Origin: Oligosphaeraceae bacterium
GTDB lineage: Bacteria > Verrucomicrobiota > Lentisphaeria > Oligosphaerales > Oligosphaeraceae
DNA length: 13,342 nt
Assembly: GCA_012515455.1 (NCBI GenBank)
Contig: JAAYYJ010000115.1
Location: forward strand, 1-13,342
Direction: 5' to 3'
Shown: positions 1-5,972 of the stretch, piece by piece
Layout of the letters: the number at the start of each line of letters is the position of its first letter
Numbering within the stretch: position 1 is the first letter of the stretch
The notes under the pieces: model-generated
Told to the model about the DNA's origin: nothing
The model's database searches: none
The model's input: the letters and a program-made list of their open reading frames with translations, nothing else
Translations under genes and position numbers: made by a program

Positions 1-21
1 ACACCGAAAATTGAAAAAAGG

Positions 22-57
22 GCAAAAAAAAGACCTGCGAGAAAGTCGCAAGTCTTT
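22..57 (-). terminator. Intrinsic terminator of tRNA-Leu
   Basis: On the minus strand, just past the tRNA CCA end, an 11-bp stem (AAGACTTGCGA with TCGCAGGTCTT, one G-T wobble) closes a loop of about 5 bases and is followed by a run of T. This is a textbook rho-independent terminator about 12 bases beyond the tRNA, so the tRNA is probably the last gene of its transcript. Confidence 0.85.
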
Positions 58-67
58 GATTATTAAG

Positions 68-153
68 TGGTACCCGGGACGGGAGTCGAACCCGTACGCC
101 CTTTCGGGCAAGAGATTTTAAGTCTCTAGTGTCTGCCATTCCACCACCCGGGC
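68..153 (-). tRNA. tRNA-Leu (anticodon UAA)
   Basis: The minus strand folds as a class II tRNA. The acceptor stem pairs GCCCGGG with CCCGGGT (one terminal G-T pair), with discriminator base A. The anticodon arm is AGAGA-CTTAAAA-TCTCT with anticodon TAA. A long variable arm is closed by CCC/GGG around GAAA, and the T arm has ACGGG-TTCGACT-CCCGT. The long variable arm and the anticodon identify tRNA-Leu reading UUA (and UUG by wobble). The 3' CCA is encoded in the DNA (positions 68-70). A sigma70-like promoter lies just upstream and an intrinsic terminator just downstream, so it can be a single-gene unit. Confidence 0.97.
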
Positions 154-166
154 GGTGATGAGTATT

Positions 167-194
167 AATTTAGTCCTGTGGGCGAGAAAAACAA
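167..194 (-). promoter_or_regulatory. Probable promoter of tRNA-Leu
   Basis: On the minus strand TTGTTT (189-194) and TAAATT (167-172) are separated by 16 bases, and the -10 ends 13 bases before the tRNA 5' end. This is a reasonable sigma70 promoter for a stable RNA. The -35 box lies in the T-tract of the hairpin that ends the preceding gene. Confidence 0.5.
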
Positions 195-213
195 CTTCTG
201 AGGAGTTTTTTTA
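186..213. terminator. Bidirectional hairpin terminator after the oxidoreductase gene
   Basis: AACTTC (193-198) and GGAGTT (202-207) pair around a TGA loop with one G-T wobble. The hairpin is flanked by a T-run on the plus strand (208-212) and an A-run at about 187-191, which is a T-run on the minus strand. It can act in both directions. For the minus strand it would end the MFS-glycosyltransferase-oxidoreductase transcript about 100 bases past its last stop codon. The stem is short (6 bp), so efficiency is uncertain. Confidence 0.6.
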
Positions 214-295
214 CCGGAGATGGTGTCAGCGGCAAAGTCCGACGGCCATCAGTAAAGCAGTGGGGTAAACACGGGTGCGGATAATGCACTGGTGC

Positions 296-1555
296 TTACA
301 GTTCCTGCACCAGGCCGGTGCGCCGTGATTGTTCCGCGGCAAAAACCATCAAATGACTCTCCAGCGTTTCCTCGATGCCGGACAGGATCGAGGATTTGTC
401 ACCAGTAGCCACAGCCTTCAGGAAGGCATCCATAATGCCGCCGTCGCCGCCGCCATGTCCGCTGAGAATACCGCCATCATTGCAGATGTCGGTATCAATG
501 GTTTCAATTTTCCCGGTCAGGAAATCAGTCACGATGATCTGCTTGCTGTCGGCCTGCAGCGAACCGCGAGTTCCGAAGATGCGGGTCTGCCGCCCCCCCT
601 CATTGCAAAATGCGGTCATGGTCATGGCTGCGGTTGAACCGTCAACGAACTGCAGGTTGACCACCTGCTGATCGACCACATCGTTGTCGCATTTATAGAC
701 ACAGCGGCCGTAAGGTCCTTCGCGCAAGGCCAGATTGACTGACTCTGCCGTCGGGTCCGGGGTCAGGACATCAACTGGCCAGCAGATAAGCCCTTTGTCG
801 ACCCGGTCCCGGAGATAAATTTTGATGGCCGAATACGGGCACTGGGTCTCGATTGCAGCGGGACAATCGAGACAACGGTCGGCGGCGCCGTCGGGTTGGC
901 ATTCGGGGCGGAAATGGTGAAGCGAACCGAAAGACTGGACTTTCCGGCAGGGCTTGTCCATAACATAGCGCAGCCAATCCAGGTCGTGGCAGCATTTGGC
1001 CAGAAGCATAAATGAGGAGAGTTTTTCATTACGCCAGTTGCCGCGCACGAAGGAATGGGCCTGATGCCAATGTCCAACCGGTTCCAGGTGCTGGATGGAG
1101 ACGATGTCGCCAATGCTCCCGGCCTGCAGGATTTGCTTGAGCTTGCGGGTGAAAACGGTGTAACGCAGGACATGACAGACGGCAAAGATCGTGCCCGCGG
1201 CCTTTACTTCTTTGACAATACGCTGGCAGGCTGCGGCGGTGGGTGCCATGGGCTTTTCCAGCAGGATATGATAGCCGAGGCGGGCGAAGGCGACAGCCGG
1301 CTCTTCGTGCATATCGTCCTGCATGCAAATCAGTACTGCGTCGGCGAAACGCGGTCGGGCGGCGACTTCCGTCCAGGACAGGAAGCGCCGGTCGGGCGGG
1401 AGATTGTGTGCATCACCGACACGGTTGCGGTAGAAATCCCTCGGTTCAGCGACCGCTACCACCTCGGCCCTGTCCGGGAAGCGGGCGACGAAATTGGCAT
1501 AACCGGAGCCGCGGCTGCCGGCGCCAAGGATGATGATTCTGGGTTTGTCTGCCAT
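296..1555 (-). CDS. Gfo/Idh/MocA family NAD(P)-dependent oxidoreductase
   Basis: A 419-residue cytoplasmic protein of the Gfo/Idh/MocA family, which oxidises or reduces sugars and inositols with NAD(P). The N-terminal Rossmann fold begins IIILGAGSRGSGYA (residues 7-20), and the acid of AVAEPRD (34-40) ends the second strand. The family EKP motif is at 100-102; its Lys is usually catalytic. The HxxD pair is at 190-193 (CCHDLDWL). The C-terminal domain carries a Cys-rich insert with Cys at about 219, 228, 231 and 239 (RCLDCPAAIETQCPYSA), seen in a subset of the family. The ATG is preceded by AAAGGAG with suitable spacing. It is the last gene after the glycosyltransferase (90-base gap) and before the terminator and tRNA. 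The substrate cannot be read from sequence; the neighbours suggest a sugar or glycoconjugate role. Confidence 0.93.
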   Translation of the reverse strand: MADKPRIIILGAGSRGSGYANFVARFPDRAEVVAVAEPRDFYRNRVGDAHNLPPDRRFLSWTEVAARPRFADAVLICMQDDMHEEPAVAFARLGYHILLEKPMAPTAAACQRIVKEVKAAGTIFAVCHVLRYTVFTRKLKQILQAGSIGDIVSIQHLEPVGHWHQAHSFVRGNWRNEKLSSFMLLAKCCHDLDWLRYVMDKPCRKVQSFGSLHHFRPECQPDGAADRCLDCPAAIETQCPYSAIKIYLRDRVDKGLICWPVDVLTPDPTAESVNLALREGPYGRCVYKCDNDVVDQQVVNLQFVDGSTAAMTMTAFCNEGGRQTRIFGTRGSLQADSKQIIVTDFLTGKIETIDTDICNDGGILSGHGGGDGGIMDAFLKAVATGDKSSILSGIEETLESHLMVFAAEQSRRTGLVQEL

Positions 1556-1645
1556 GGTTCTGCTCCTTTATGGGTTAATGTTGCCAAGAGATATTGGCGG
1601 CAAATGAGATGGTGGCGGGAAAAGAAGTCCGTACCGGCTGCCTCA

Positions 1646-2776
1646 CTATGCAGGTGCGGATGCAGCCGCATAAATTTTTTGCAGCGCCTCGGCCTGCCGG
1701 GACAAGGTCCAGTGGTGTTTTTCTGGTCTGCGGGTCTGGCAGGAGGCGAGGAACTGCGGCAGGGCCTGGGCGAGCGAGTCGCTGTCTCCGGCGGCAAAAG
1801 TATGACAGGTGTGGTCCTGCAGATTAGCCTCCAGGTCACTGACCAGCAGTGGCAGTCCGGCGCCCAGGCATTCCAGCAAAGCATAGGAGAGTCCCTCGTA
1901 GCGGGAAGGCAGCACTGCGGCCTCGAAAGCCAGCAGCAGCCGGCGCAAATCGGGCAGATAGTCCATAAAGCGCACCTGCCCGGCAATGCCGCCGGCTCTG
2001 GCCATCCGTCTCCAGGCTGCCGCTTGTGGTCCCTGGCCGCAGAAGCAGAACAGGGTATGGGGATTGGGCAGCCTGGTCTGGGCCAAGGCCGACAGCAGGA
2101 TATCGCCGCCCTTTTGCCAGGCCAGCCGTCCCGGCACCAGTATCGCCTGAGTCCGGGCGGACAATCCGAGACGGGCACGAGCCTGCTCCCGGGGGAGCAA
2201 TCCCGCGGCGAAGTCCTCCGGCAGGGCGTTGGGAATCAGGTGCAATTTTTGTTCTGGCAGCTTCATCATCCTGGCCTCCCGGCATTCATCCGGCCCGACC
2301 AGGATATAGGCATGGGTCCTTTCGGCCAGGCGTGTTTCCAGCTGGGGCAGGATTGTCCGGCGCAGCCAGGATTGCCCGGACAGGATTCCGAAGGCGTGGG
2401 GTGAGTAAATGAGCTGTATCGTATCCGGCCAGCGGATGCTTCGCCCGAGCAGTCCTGCCCAGCCGGCATGCAGATGCAGGCAGCGCGGCTGCAGGGTAGC
2501 GACGATTTTCTGCAAACGGCAGCGCAGCAGCCACAGCAAGCCCGGCCAGATTGCCCTTGGCAGAGTCTGGAACTGCACAAAAGCGGGTGCCGGCTCCCAG
2601 GTCGCGACATCGGCCGCGAAATTTTGTTCTGCCCGGGCGGAGAAGGTCCAGAGTCCGTTCCTGACTCCCTGGCGCTGCAATTCTGGGATAATAAGCTGCA
2701 GGTGCCGGCGCACGCCACCGGCGCAGGCTTCGGTGACATGCAGGACATCCAAGCTGGATGTTATGGGCGTAGGCAT
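1646..2776 (-). CDS. Glycosyltransferase, GT4/GT-B type
   Basis: A 376-residue protein with the two-domain layout of GT-B, family-4 glycosyltransferases, which transfer sugars from nucleotide donors with retention of configuration. The N-terminal acceptor domain has the glycine-rich HVTEACAGGVRRH (13-25). The C-terminal donor domain has VPGRLAWQKGGD (214-225), a CGQGP strand end (246-250), and the E-x7-E signature at Glu294 and Glu302 within SRYEGLSYALLECLGAG. No signal peptide or membrane segment is visible, so it is cytoplasmic or peripheral, as expected for cell-surface glycan synthesis. The ATG follows CTGGAG by about 8 bases and lies 15 bases after the MFS stop, so the two are probably co-transcribed. 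Acceptor and donor cannot be assigned. Confidence 0.92.
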   Translation of the reverse strand: MPTPITSSLDVLHVTEACAGGVRRHLQLIIPELQRQGVRNGLWTFSARAEQNFAADVATWEPAPAFVQFQTLPRAIWPGLLWLLRCRLQKIVATLQPRCLHLHAGWAGLLGRSIRWPDTIQLIYSPHAFGILSGQSWLRRTILPQLETRLAERTHAYILVGPDECREARMMKLPEQKLHLIPNALPEDFAAGLLPREQARARLGLSARTQAILVPGRLAWQKGGDILLSALAQTRLPNPHTLFCFCGQGPQAAAWRRMARAGGIAGQVRFMDYLPDLRRLLLAFEAAVLPSRYEGLSYALLECLGAGLPLLVSDLEANLQDHTCHTFAAGDSDSLAQALPQFLASCQTRRPEKHHWTLSRQAEALQKIYAAASAPA

Positions 2777-2791
2777 AACTACTCCAGGTTA

Positions 2792-4117
2792 TTATTCTTG
2801 CAGCACCAGTTTGATGCGGCCGAGGATGCTGACGATTTTTCGTTTTCCCTGGTAGATATTGCGGCCATAGGTTTCCGGCATGGTCAAGCTAATGCAGAAA
2901 GTTCCGGCTGCGGTCAGGAAGAGCAGCCCGAACAAAGTAAGATAGGCAGCTTGGGGATAAATTACCGCACCATCGGCTGCCGCAGTGGCATGATTGCGGA
3001 AGCAATCCAGTACGAAACCGGACAGATTGGCAAAAACCGCGACCATGACATAAGCGGCAAAATTAAGTATCCCCACGGCGACGCCGGTGGCTTCGGGAGG
3101 ATTAATTTCCCTCGCCAAGGCATTGGTAATTGGGCTGAAGCCGGAAGTTATGCACAGCAGCAGGAAAGCGACGATAAACCACGCACCTTTCTGACTGGCA
3201 GGGCCAGGGCCGAGCAACAGCAGCAGCAGCAATGCCAGGGCCAGCAGGGGGAAGAAATTAAGCACCCGGAAATAAGGGCGGCGCAGATTACCGGTATAGG
3301 TACAGAGCAGTCCGGTGGCCTGGTTCAGAACAGCAGAGATGACCACCATCAGACTGCAGGTCACAGCTGCGACTCCTGCACTGAGACCGGCGACATCCTC
3401 GAGGAACTTCTTGCCGAGTACTGTCAATACAGTATAATATATGCCGAAATTGGCGGCGAATGAAAACACCTGCCGCAAATTATTCAAGTTCCTGAAGCCG
3501 GTCAAATAAGGTTTCAGGCTGATTGAACCTTTTTTAATCTGCGGCTGGCGGGTGCAGCGCCAGCAGGCTATCATGACCAGCTGAATCAGAATGCCGGAAA
3601 TGGCAAGCGTCATCAGGCAGGCCCGCCAGCCGATCAGAGCGGTAAGTTTGACCAGCGGCATGGTCCCGACCACGCCGCCGGAGTAGCCCAGGAAGATGAC
3701 CAAGCCGGTAACCGCGGCGAAATTCCGGGAAAAGAGCCGGTCGGTTTCCTTAATCAGGCACAAATAGGCCGCCCCGCAGCCCAAACCCACCAGCATCCGG
3801 CTGCAGAGCAGCATCGGCACCGACTGGGCCAGCGGAAACAGCAGCGCGCCCAGGCTCAACGCTGTACTGCCAGCAGCCAGCACCCTCATGCCGCCGTATT
3901 TATCGACCAGCAGGCCGACCAGCAACTGGGTGGCGGCATAGATGTACATAAAAACCGAGCCCAAATTGGCCACTGCGGAGGCTGACATGCTGAAGTCACG
4001 TTGCAGCTCATTGAACAGCTGCCCCGGCACGGCAACCCTATGGACATTGACCAGGAAATAGATGCCGATGCCCAGTGCGAACAGCAGCACCGCATAACGC
4101 CGCTCCAGCCGCCGCAA
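2792..4117 (-). CDS. MFS transporter, 12 membrane segments
   Basis: An integral inner-membrane transporter of the major facilitator superfamily. Twelve hydrophobic segments are visible in two halves of six with a cytoplasmic loop between. The first starts at about residue 9 (AVLLFALGIGIYFLV). The loop 2-3 signature is GLLVDKYGGMRV at about 68-79. Segment 9 is very Leu-rich. The start given is a TTG at 4117, preceded by CCAGGAAGAG, a good Shine-Dalgarno about 7 bases away; it leaves a typical 8-residue tail before the first segment (441 residues in all). The only in-frame ATG (4207) would add 30 residues, but it lacks a ribosome binding site and sits about 4 bases after the T-tract of the rpoZ terminator. 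First gene of the set with the glycosyltransferase and oxidoreductase. The substrate is unknown; a sugar, organic acid or similar anion is plausible. Confidence 0.9.
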   Translation of the reverse strand: MRRLERRYAVLLFALGIGIYFLVNVHRVAVPGQLFNELQRDFSMSASAVANLGSVFMYIYAATQLLVGLLVDKYGGMRVLAAGSTALSLGALLFPLAQSVPMLLCSRMLVGLGCGAAYLCLIKETDRLFSRNFAAVTGLVIFLGYSGGVVGTMPLVKLTALIGWRACLMTLAISGILIQLVMIACWRCTRQPQIKKGSISLKPYLTGFRNLNNLRQVFSFAANFGIYYTVLTVLGKKFLEDVAGLSAGVAAVTCSLMVVISAVLNQATGLLCTYTGNLRRPYFRVLNFFPLLALALLLLLLLGPGPASQKGAWFIVAFLLLCITSGFSPITNALAREINPPEATGVAVGILNFAAYVMVAVFANLSGFVLDCFRNHATAAADGAVIYPQAAYLTLFGLLFLTAAGTFCISLTMPETYGRNIYQGKRKIVSILGRIKLVLQE

Positions 4118-4210
4118 CGGCTCTTCCTGGTCCGACGGCGGGATGTAGCAGGCGATATTGTTCTGCGGCAACAAAATATGCCGTCTCTTAATCCGCCAGT
4201 GTTTCATGCA

Positions 4211-4240
4211 GAAAAAAAGCCAGCCCCGCAGGGCTGGCCT
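4211..4240 (-). terminator. Intrinsic terminator of rpoZ
   Basis: A perfect 8-bp stem (GCCAGCCC with GGGCTGGC) closes a 4-base loop and is followed on the minus strand by about seven T. It begins about 16 bases after the rpoZ stop codon. It is one of the strongest terminators in the window, and its T-tract ends just before the first ATG of the MFS reading frame. Confidence 0.9.
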
Positions 4241-4255
4241 AAAGCTGTGCGCGGA

Positions 4256-4465
4256 TTAATTTTCTTCCCCGGAGCTGATGATAATTTTACCTTCAGCCAC
4301 TTCCAGCAGTGCGATATCCAGATTGGAGCGTTCATCTTCAGGCATGGTCGGTACCAGGCGCCTGCTGCCGTTGGACAACTGCCTGGCACGTTTGGATACG
4401 CCATTGATGAACAGGCGCACGTCTTTGACCTTCTTGCGGGCCCGATTCAGATATTCTTCATTCAT
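4256..4465 (-). CDS. rpoZ: RNA polymerase omega subunit
   Basis: A 69-residue omega subunit of RNA polymerase, which binds the C-terminal part of beta-prime and helps core enzyme assembly. The helical core VSKRARQLSNGSRRLV matches the family's highly conserved KRARQL-x-x-G-x-x-LV block. LDIALLEVAEGKI near the C-terminus matches its A-x-x-E-[IV]-x-x-GKI block. The ATG at 4465 follows GGAGAGG by about 6 bases. The frame is open further upstream to 4540, but those residues have no family similarity and no ribosome binding site. A promoter lies about 40 bases upstream and a strong terminator directly downstream, so the gene looks monocistronic, unlike the common gmk-rpoZ arrangement. The protein is short compared with the approximately 90 residues of E. 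coli omega but complete in its core. Confidence 0.92.
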   Translation of the reverse strand: MNEEYLNRARKKVKDVRLFINGVSKRARQLSNGSRRLVPTMPEDERSNLDIALLEVAEGKIIISSGEEN

Positions 4466-4507
4466 GTCAGCCTCTCCGATTGCAAAAGAGTGTAAATACA
4501 GTCTGTT

Positions 4508-4535
4508 ACTATAATGCAGATCAGCCGAAAAACAA
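4508..4535 (-). promoter_or_regulatory. Probable rpoZ promoter
   Basis: On the minus strand TTGTTT (4530-4535) and TATAGT (4508-4513) are 16 bases apart, and the -10 lies about 40 bases before the rpoZ ATG. The local sequence is AT-rich compared with its surroundings, as expected for a sigma70 promoter. Confidence 0.6.
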
Positions 4536-4540
4536 ATCAC

Positions 4541-5059
4541 CGGGCGGCAAAAAAATGGCCGCAGCCGTCTGGCCGGGAGGTTCGGTTCATCCGGCGCGAA
4601 AGCCTGGTTGGCGGGTGGCAGTGAAGCTTGCCTGTGCGGGTGCAGGAAGTGCGTCTCTGGGTCCCCCCCTCGAGGCGCAGTGCTGGCCCTGGAATCAGGG
4701 GCGATACGGCAACTTGCACTTCAGCTGAACAGGAACAGCCGACCGCACCCGTCGCGACAGCCGTCCAGGGGGAAAACCTTACCGTTGCACTGACCGGCGG
4801 CGTCGGTTCGGCGGCGTACAGGGCTACAATCGTTAGCGCCTCCCAAGGTAGCAGAGCAGTTGTATCCCTGCCAGAGACAGGATTCAGGGCTCTAGCTGCG
4901 GCGGCCTGACCTGCTCCAGCCGATAATTATCAGAGGCAAAATAATATTGCGCCATGCGGTCCGGAGATTTATCCAGCAGAAGATTCATTCCTGCTGCTGT
5001 AGGCGTGCTGGGCGAACCGTAGCTTTGCCGCTTTTTTTACAATAATTTTGCAATAGGAT
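4541..5059. other. Gene-poor stretch with no convincing gene
   Basis: About 520 bases between the divergent rpoZ promoter and the promoter of the candidate structured RNA. Short reading frames exist on both strands but none shows a recognisable family or a good ribosome binding site. The most protein-like are a plus-strand frame at 4628-4909 and a minus-strand frame at 4884-4988; they overlap at the ends and neither is called as a gene. The stretch may be a decayed gene or long regulatory spacer. I see no tRNA, rRNA, tmRNA or RNase P RNA signature in it. Confidence 0.5.
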
Positions 5060-5087
5060 TTGCATGTTTGCCGATTAGTCCTAATTT
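5060..5087 (+). promoter_or_regulatory. Probable promoter of the 6S-like RNA and fcl-rny
   Basis: TTGCAT (5060-5065) and TAATTT (5082-5087) are separated by 16 bases in the most AT-rich part of the region. The start point would fall near 5093-5096, exactly where the proposed closing stem of the structured RNA begins. Confidence 0.45.
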
Positions 5088-5091
5088 AAAG

Positions 5092-5294
5092 AGGTGAGCA
5101 TCGCCTGCGTGGGATGCTTTTAATATACCTTAGTTAGCGGAATGTCATCAGCTGTTGGTTTGGGGATGACTTCCGGCAACCATGGTCAGGTTCAGAATCA
5201 CCGTTGCGGCCTGGCGGGCGTTTTCCCTGGGGCAGGTTCGGTTACCCGCGCTAATGTAGTTTTTTGCCGGTTGCGGGTACTGGTATGCTGTCCT
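5092..5294 (+). ncRNA. ssrS: Candidate 6S RNA (ssrS-like structured RNA)
   Basis: The roughly 200 bases before fcl are not protein-like in any frame but can form several helices. The two ends can close on each other: AGG, AGCAT and CC at 5092-5105 pair in order with GG, ATGCT and CCT at 5282-5294, interrupted by small internal loops. Inside, CGGAA-GTCATC pairs with GATGACTTCCG (about 5138-5174), GTCAGG with CCTGGC (about 5185-5215), and ACCCGC with GCGGGT (about 5244-5278). Size (about 200 nt), a closing stem and the position directly upstream of 5-formyltetrahydrofolate cyclo-ligase match 6S RNA, which binds sigma70 RNA polymerase holoenzyme in stationary phase. I could not confirm the diagnostic central bubble. 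Other possibilities are a long structured 5' leader of fcl or an unrelated small RNA. Confidence 0.42.
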
Positions 5295-5324
5295 GCAGGA
5301 GTTTGGCCCCGAAGGCATGATTTC

Positions 5325-5921
5325 ATGGAAAGCAAAGAGAGTCTGCGCCAGCGAATGCGGTCTTTGCTGTTCGCCGGTTCCGATTGCAGTCAGGCACACA
5401 GTTTCGAGTTGCTTGCCCGTCTGCGCTCATTGTCGGAATTAGGCAGCAGCGAGATATTGGTGGGCTTTCTGGCCATAACGCCGGAGCCGGATTTGCGTCC
5501 GTATCTGGTGGAGTGGCTGCGTTCCGGGCGGAAGCTGCTGCTGCCTCGTTTTGTCTCCTCCCAAAGGCAGTATGAATTAGCTTCGGTCACTGATTTGGCC
5601 CGCGATCTTGTTCCGGGTCATTATGGTATTCTGGAACCCCATCCGTTATTGCCGAAAGATATTTCCTGCGGCACTGATAATCTCCCCTCGCGGGCATGGC
5701 TGGTTCCAGGTCTGGCCTTCAGTGCCAGTGGTGCCCGCTTAGGCCGCGGCAAGGGATATTATGACCGGCTTCTGGGACATTCTCAGGACTTGATCATTGG
5801 CGTGTGCTGGGACTGCCAGCTGATTTCTGGGATACCAGTGCTTGCCCACGATGTGGCCGTACACTTTGTGGTCACTGAATCACGCACCATTGATTGCCGT
5901 CAGACGGCAATAACAGAATGA
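5325..5921 (+). CDS. fcl: 5-formyltetrahydrofolate cyclo-ligase
   Basis: A 198-residue cytoplasmic enzyme (5,10-methenyltetrahydrofolate synthetase, YgfA/MTHFS family) that turns 5-formyl-THF into 5,10-methenyl-THF using ATP, returning a folate storage form to one-carbon metabolism. The family blocks are in order: KESLRQRMR at the N-terminus, KLLLPR (70-75), GILEP (101-105) and the signature PGLAFSASGARLGRGKGYYD (128-147). In the signature, the usual Phe-Asp is Phe-Ser (132-133). The length is usual for the family. The ATG at 5325 is preceded by GAAGG about 9 bases away. The frame is open 61 codons further upstream, but that extension lies over the candidate structured RNA and is not protein-like. 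RNase Y follows after 51 bases, a pairing seen in other phyla. Confidence 0.93.
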   Translation: MESKESLRQRMRSLLFAGSDCSQAHSFELLARLRSLSELGSSEILVGFLAITPEPDLRPYLVEWLRSGRKLLLPRFVSSQRQYELASVTDLARDLVPGHYGILEPHPLLPKDISCGTDNLPSRAWLVPGLAFSASGARLGRGKGYYDRLLGHSQDLIIGVCWDCQLISGIPVLAHDVAVHFVVTESRTIDCRQTAITE

Positions 5922-5942
5922 CGCCGCCCCGGCAAGGGGGGC
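5894..5942 (+). repeat. Two hairpins at the fcl-rny junction
   Basis: TTGCCGT (5894-5900) and ACGGCAA (5904-5910) form a perfect 7-bp hairpin inside the last codons of fcl. A second small hairpin, GCCCC with GGGGC around positions 5926-5942, sits in the gap before rny. Neither is followed by a strong T-run (only TTT at 5946-5948), so they look more like RNA processing or stability elements than a terminator. Confidence 0.35.
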
Positions 5943-5972
5943 ATCGTTTCACAGCCAGAAGGAATTAGACAG

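Noticed and set aside
1055..2404. 449-codon plus-strand open frame
   Set aside because: It is antisense to the oxidoreductase and glycosyltransferase genes, which carry clear family motifs; long antisense frames are common in GC-rich DNA.
3213..3232. Short CAG-type triplet repeat
   Set aside because: On the coding strand it is a run of CTG Leu codons in membrane segment 9 of the MFS transporter, so no separate repeat element is needed.
2468..3463. 331-codon plus-strand open frame rich in Gln
   Set aside because: It is antisense to the MFS and glycosyltransferase genes; the Gln richness mirrors Leu codons of membrane segments on the other strand.
4628..4909. Plus-strand frame of 93 codons, vaguely like a beta-rich FlgA/SAF segment near its end
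   Set aside because: The resemblance is weak, the first half is low-quality sequence, there is no ribosome binding site, and no flagellar genes are nearby.
4600..5090. Search for tmRNA, RNase P RNA or SRP RNA in the gene-poor stretch
   Set aside because: None of the conserved sequence blocks of these RNAs was seen on either strand.
5096..5125. Hairpin AGCATC/GATGCT followed by TTTTAAT, possibly a terminator for an upstream transcript
   Set aside because: The T-run is short, no transcribed gene precedes it on the plus strand, and the same bases fit the closing stem of the candidate RNA; it remains an alternative fold.
5142..5324. 61-codon in-frame extension of the cyclo-ligase reading frame
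   Set aside because: The added residues have no family similarity, the family N-terminus and a Shine-Dalgarno fit the ATG at 5325, and the stretch coincides with the candidate structured RNA.
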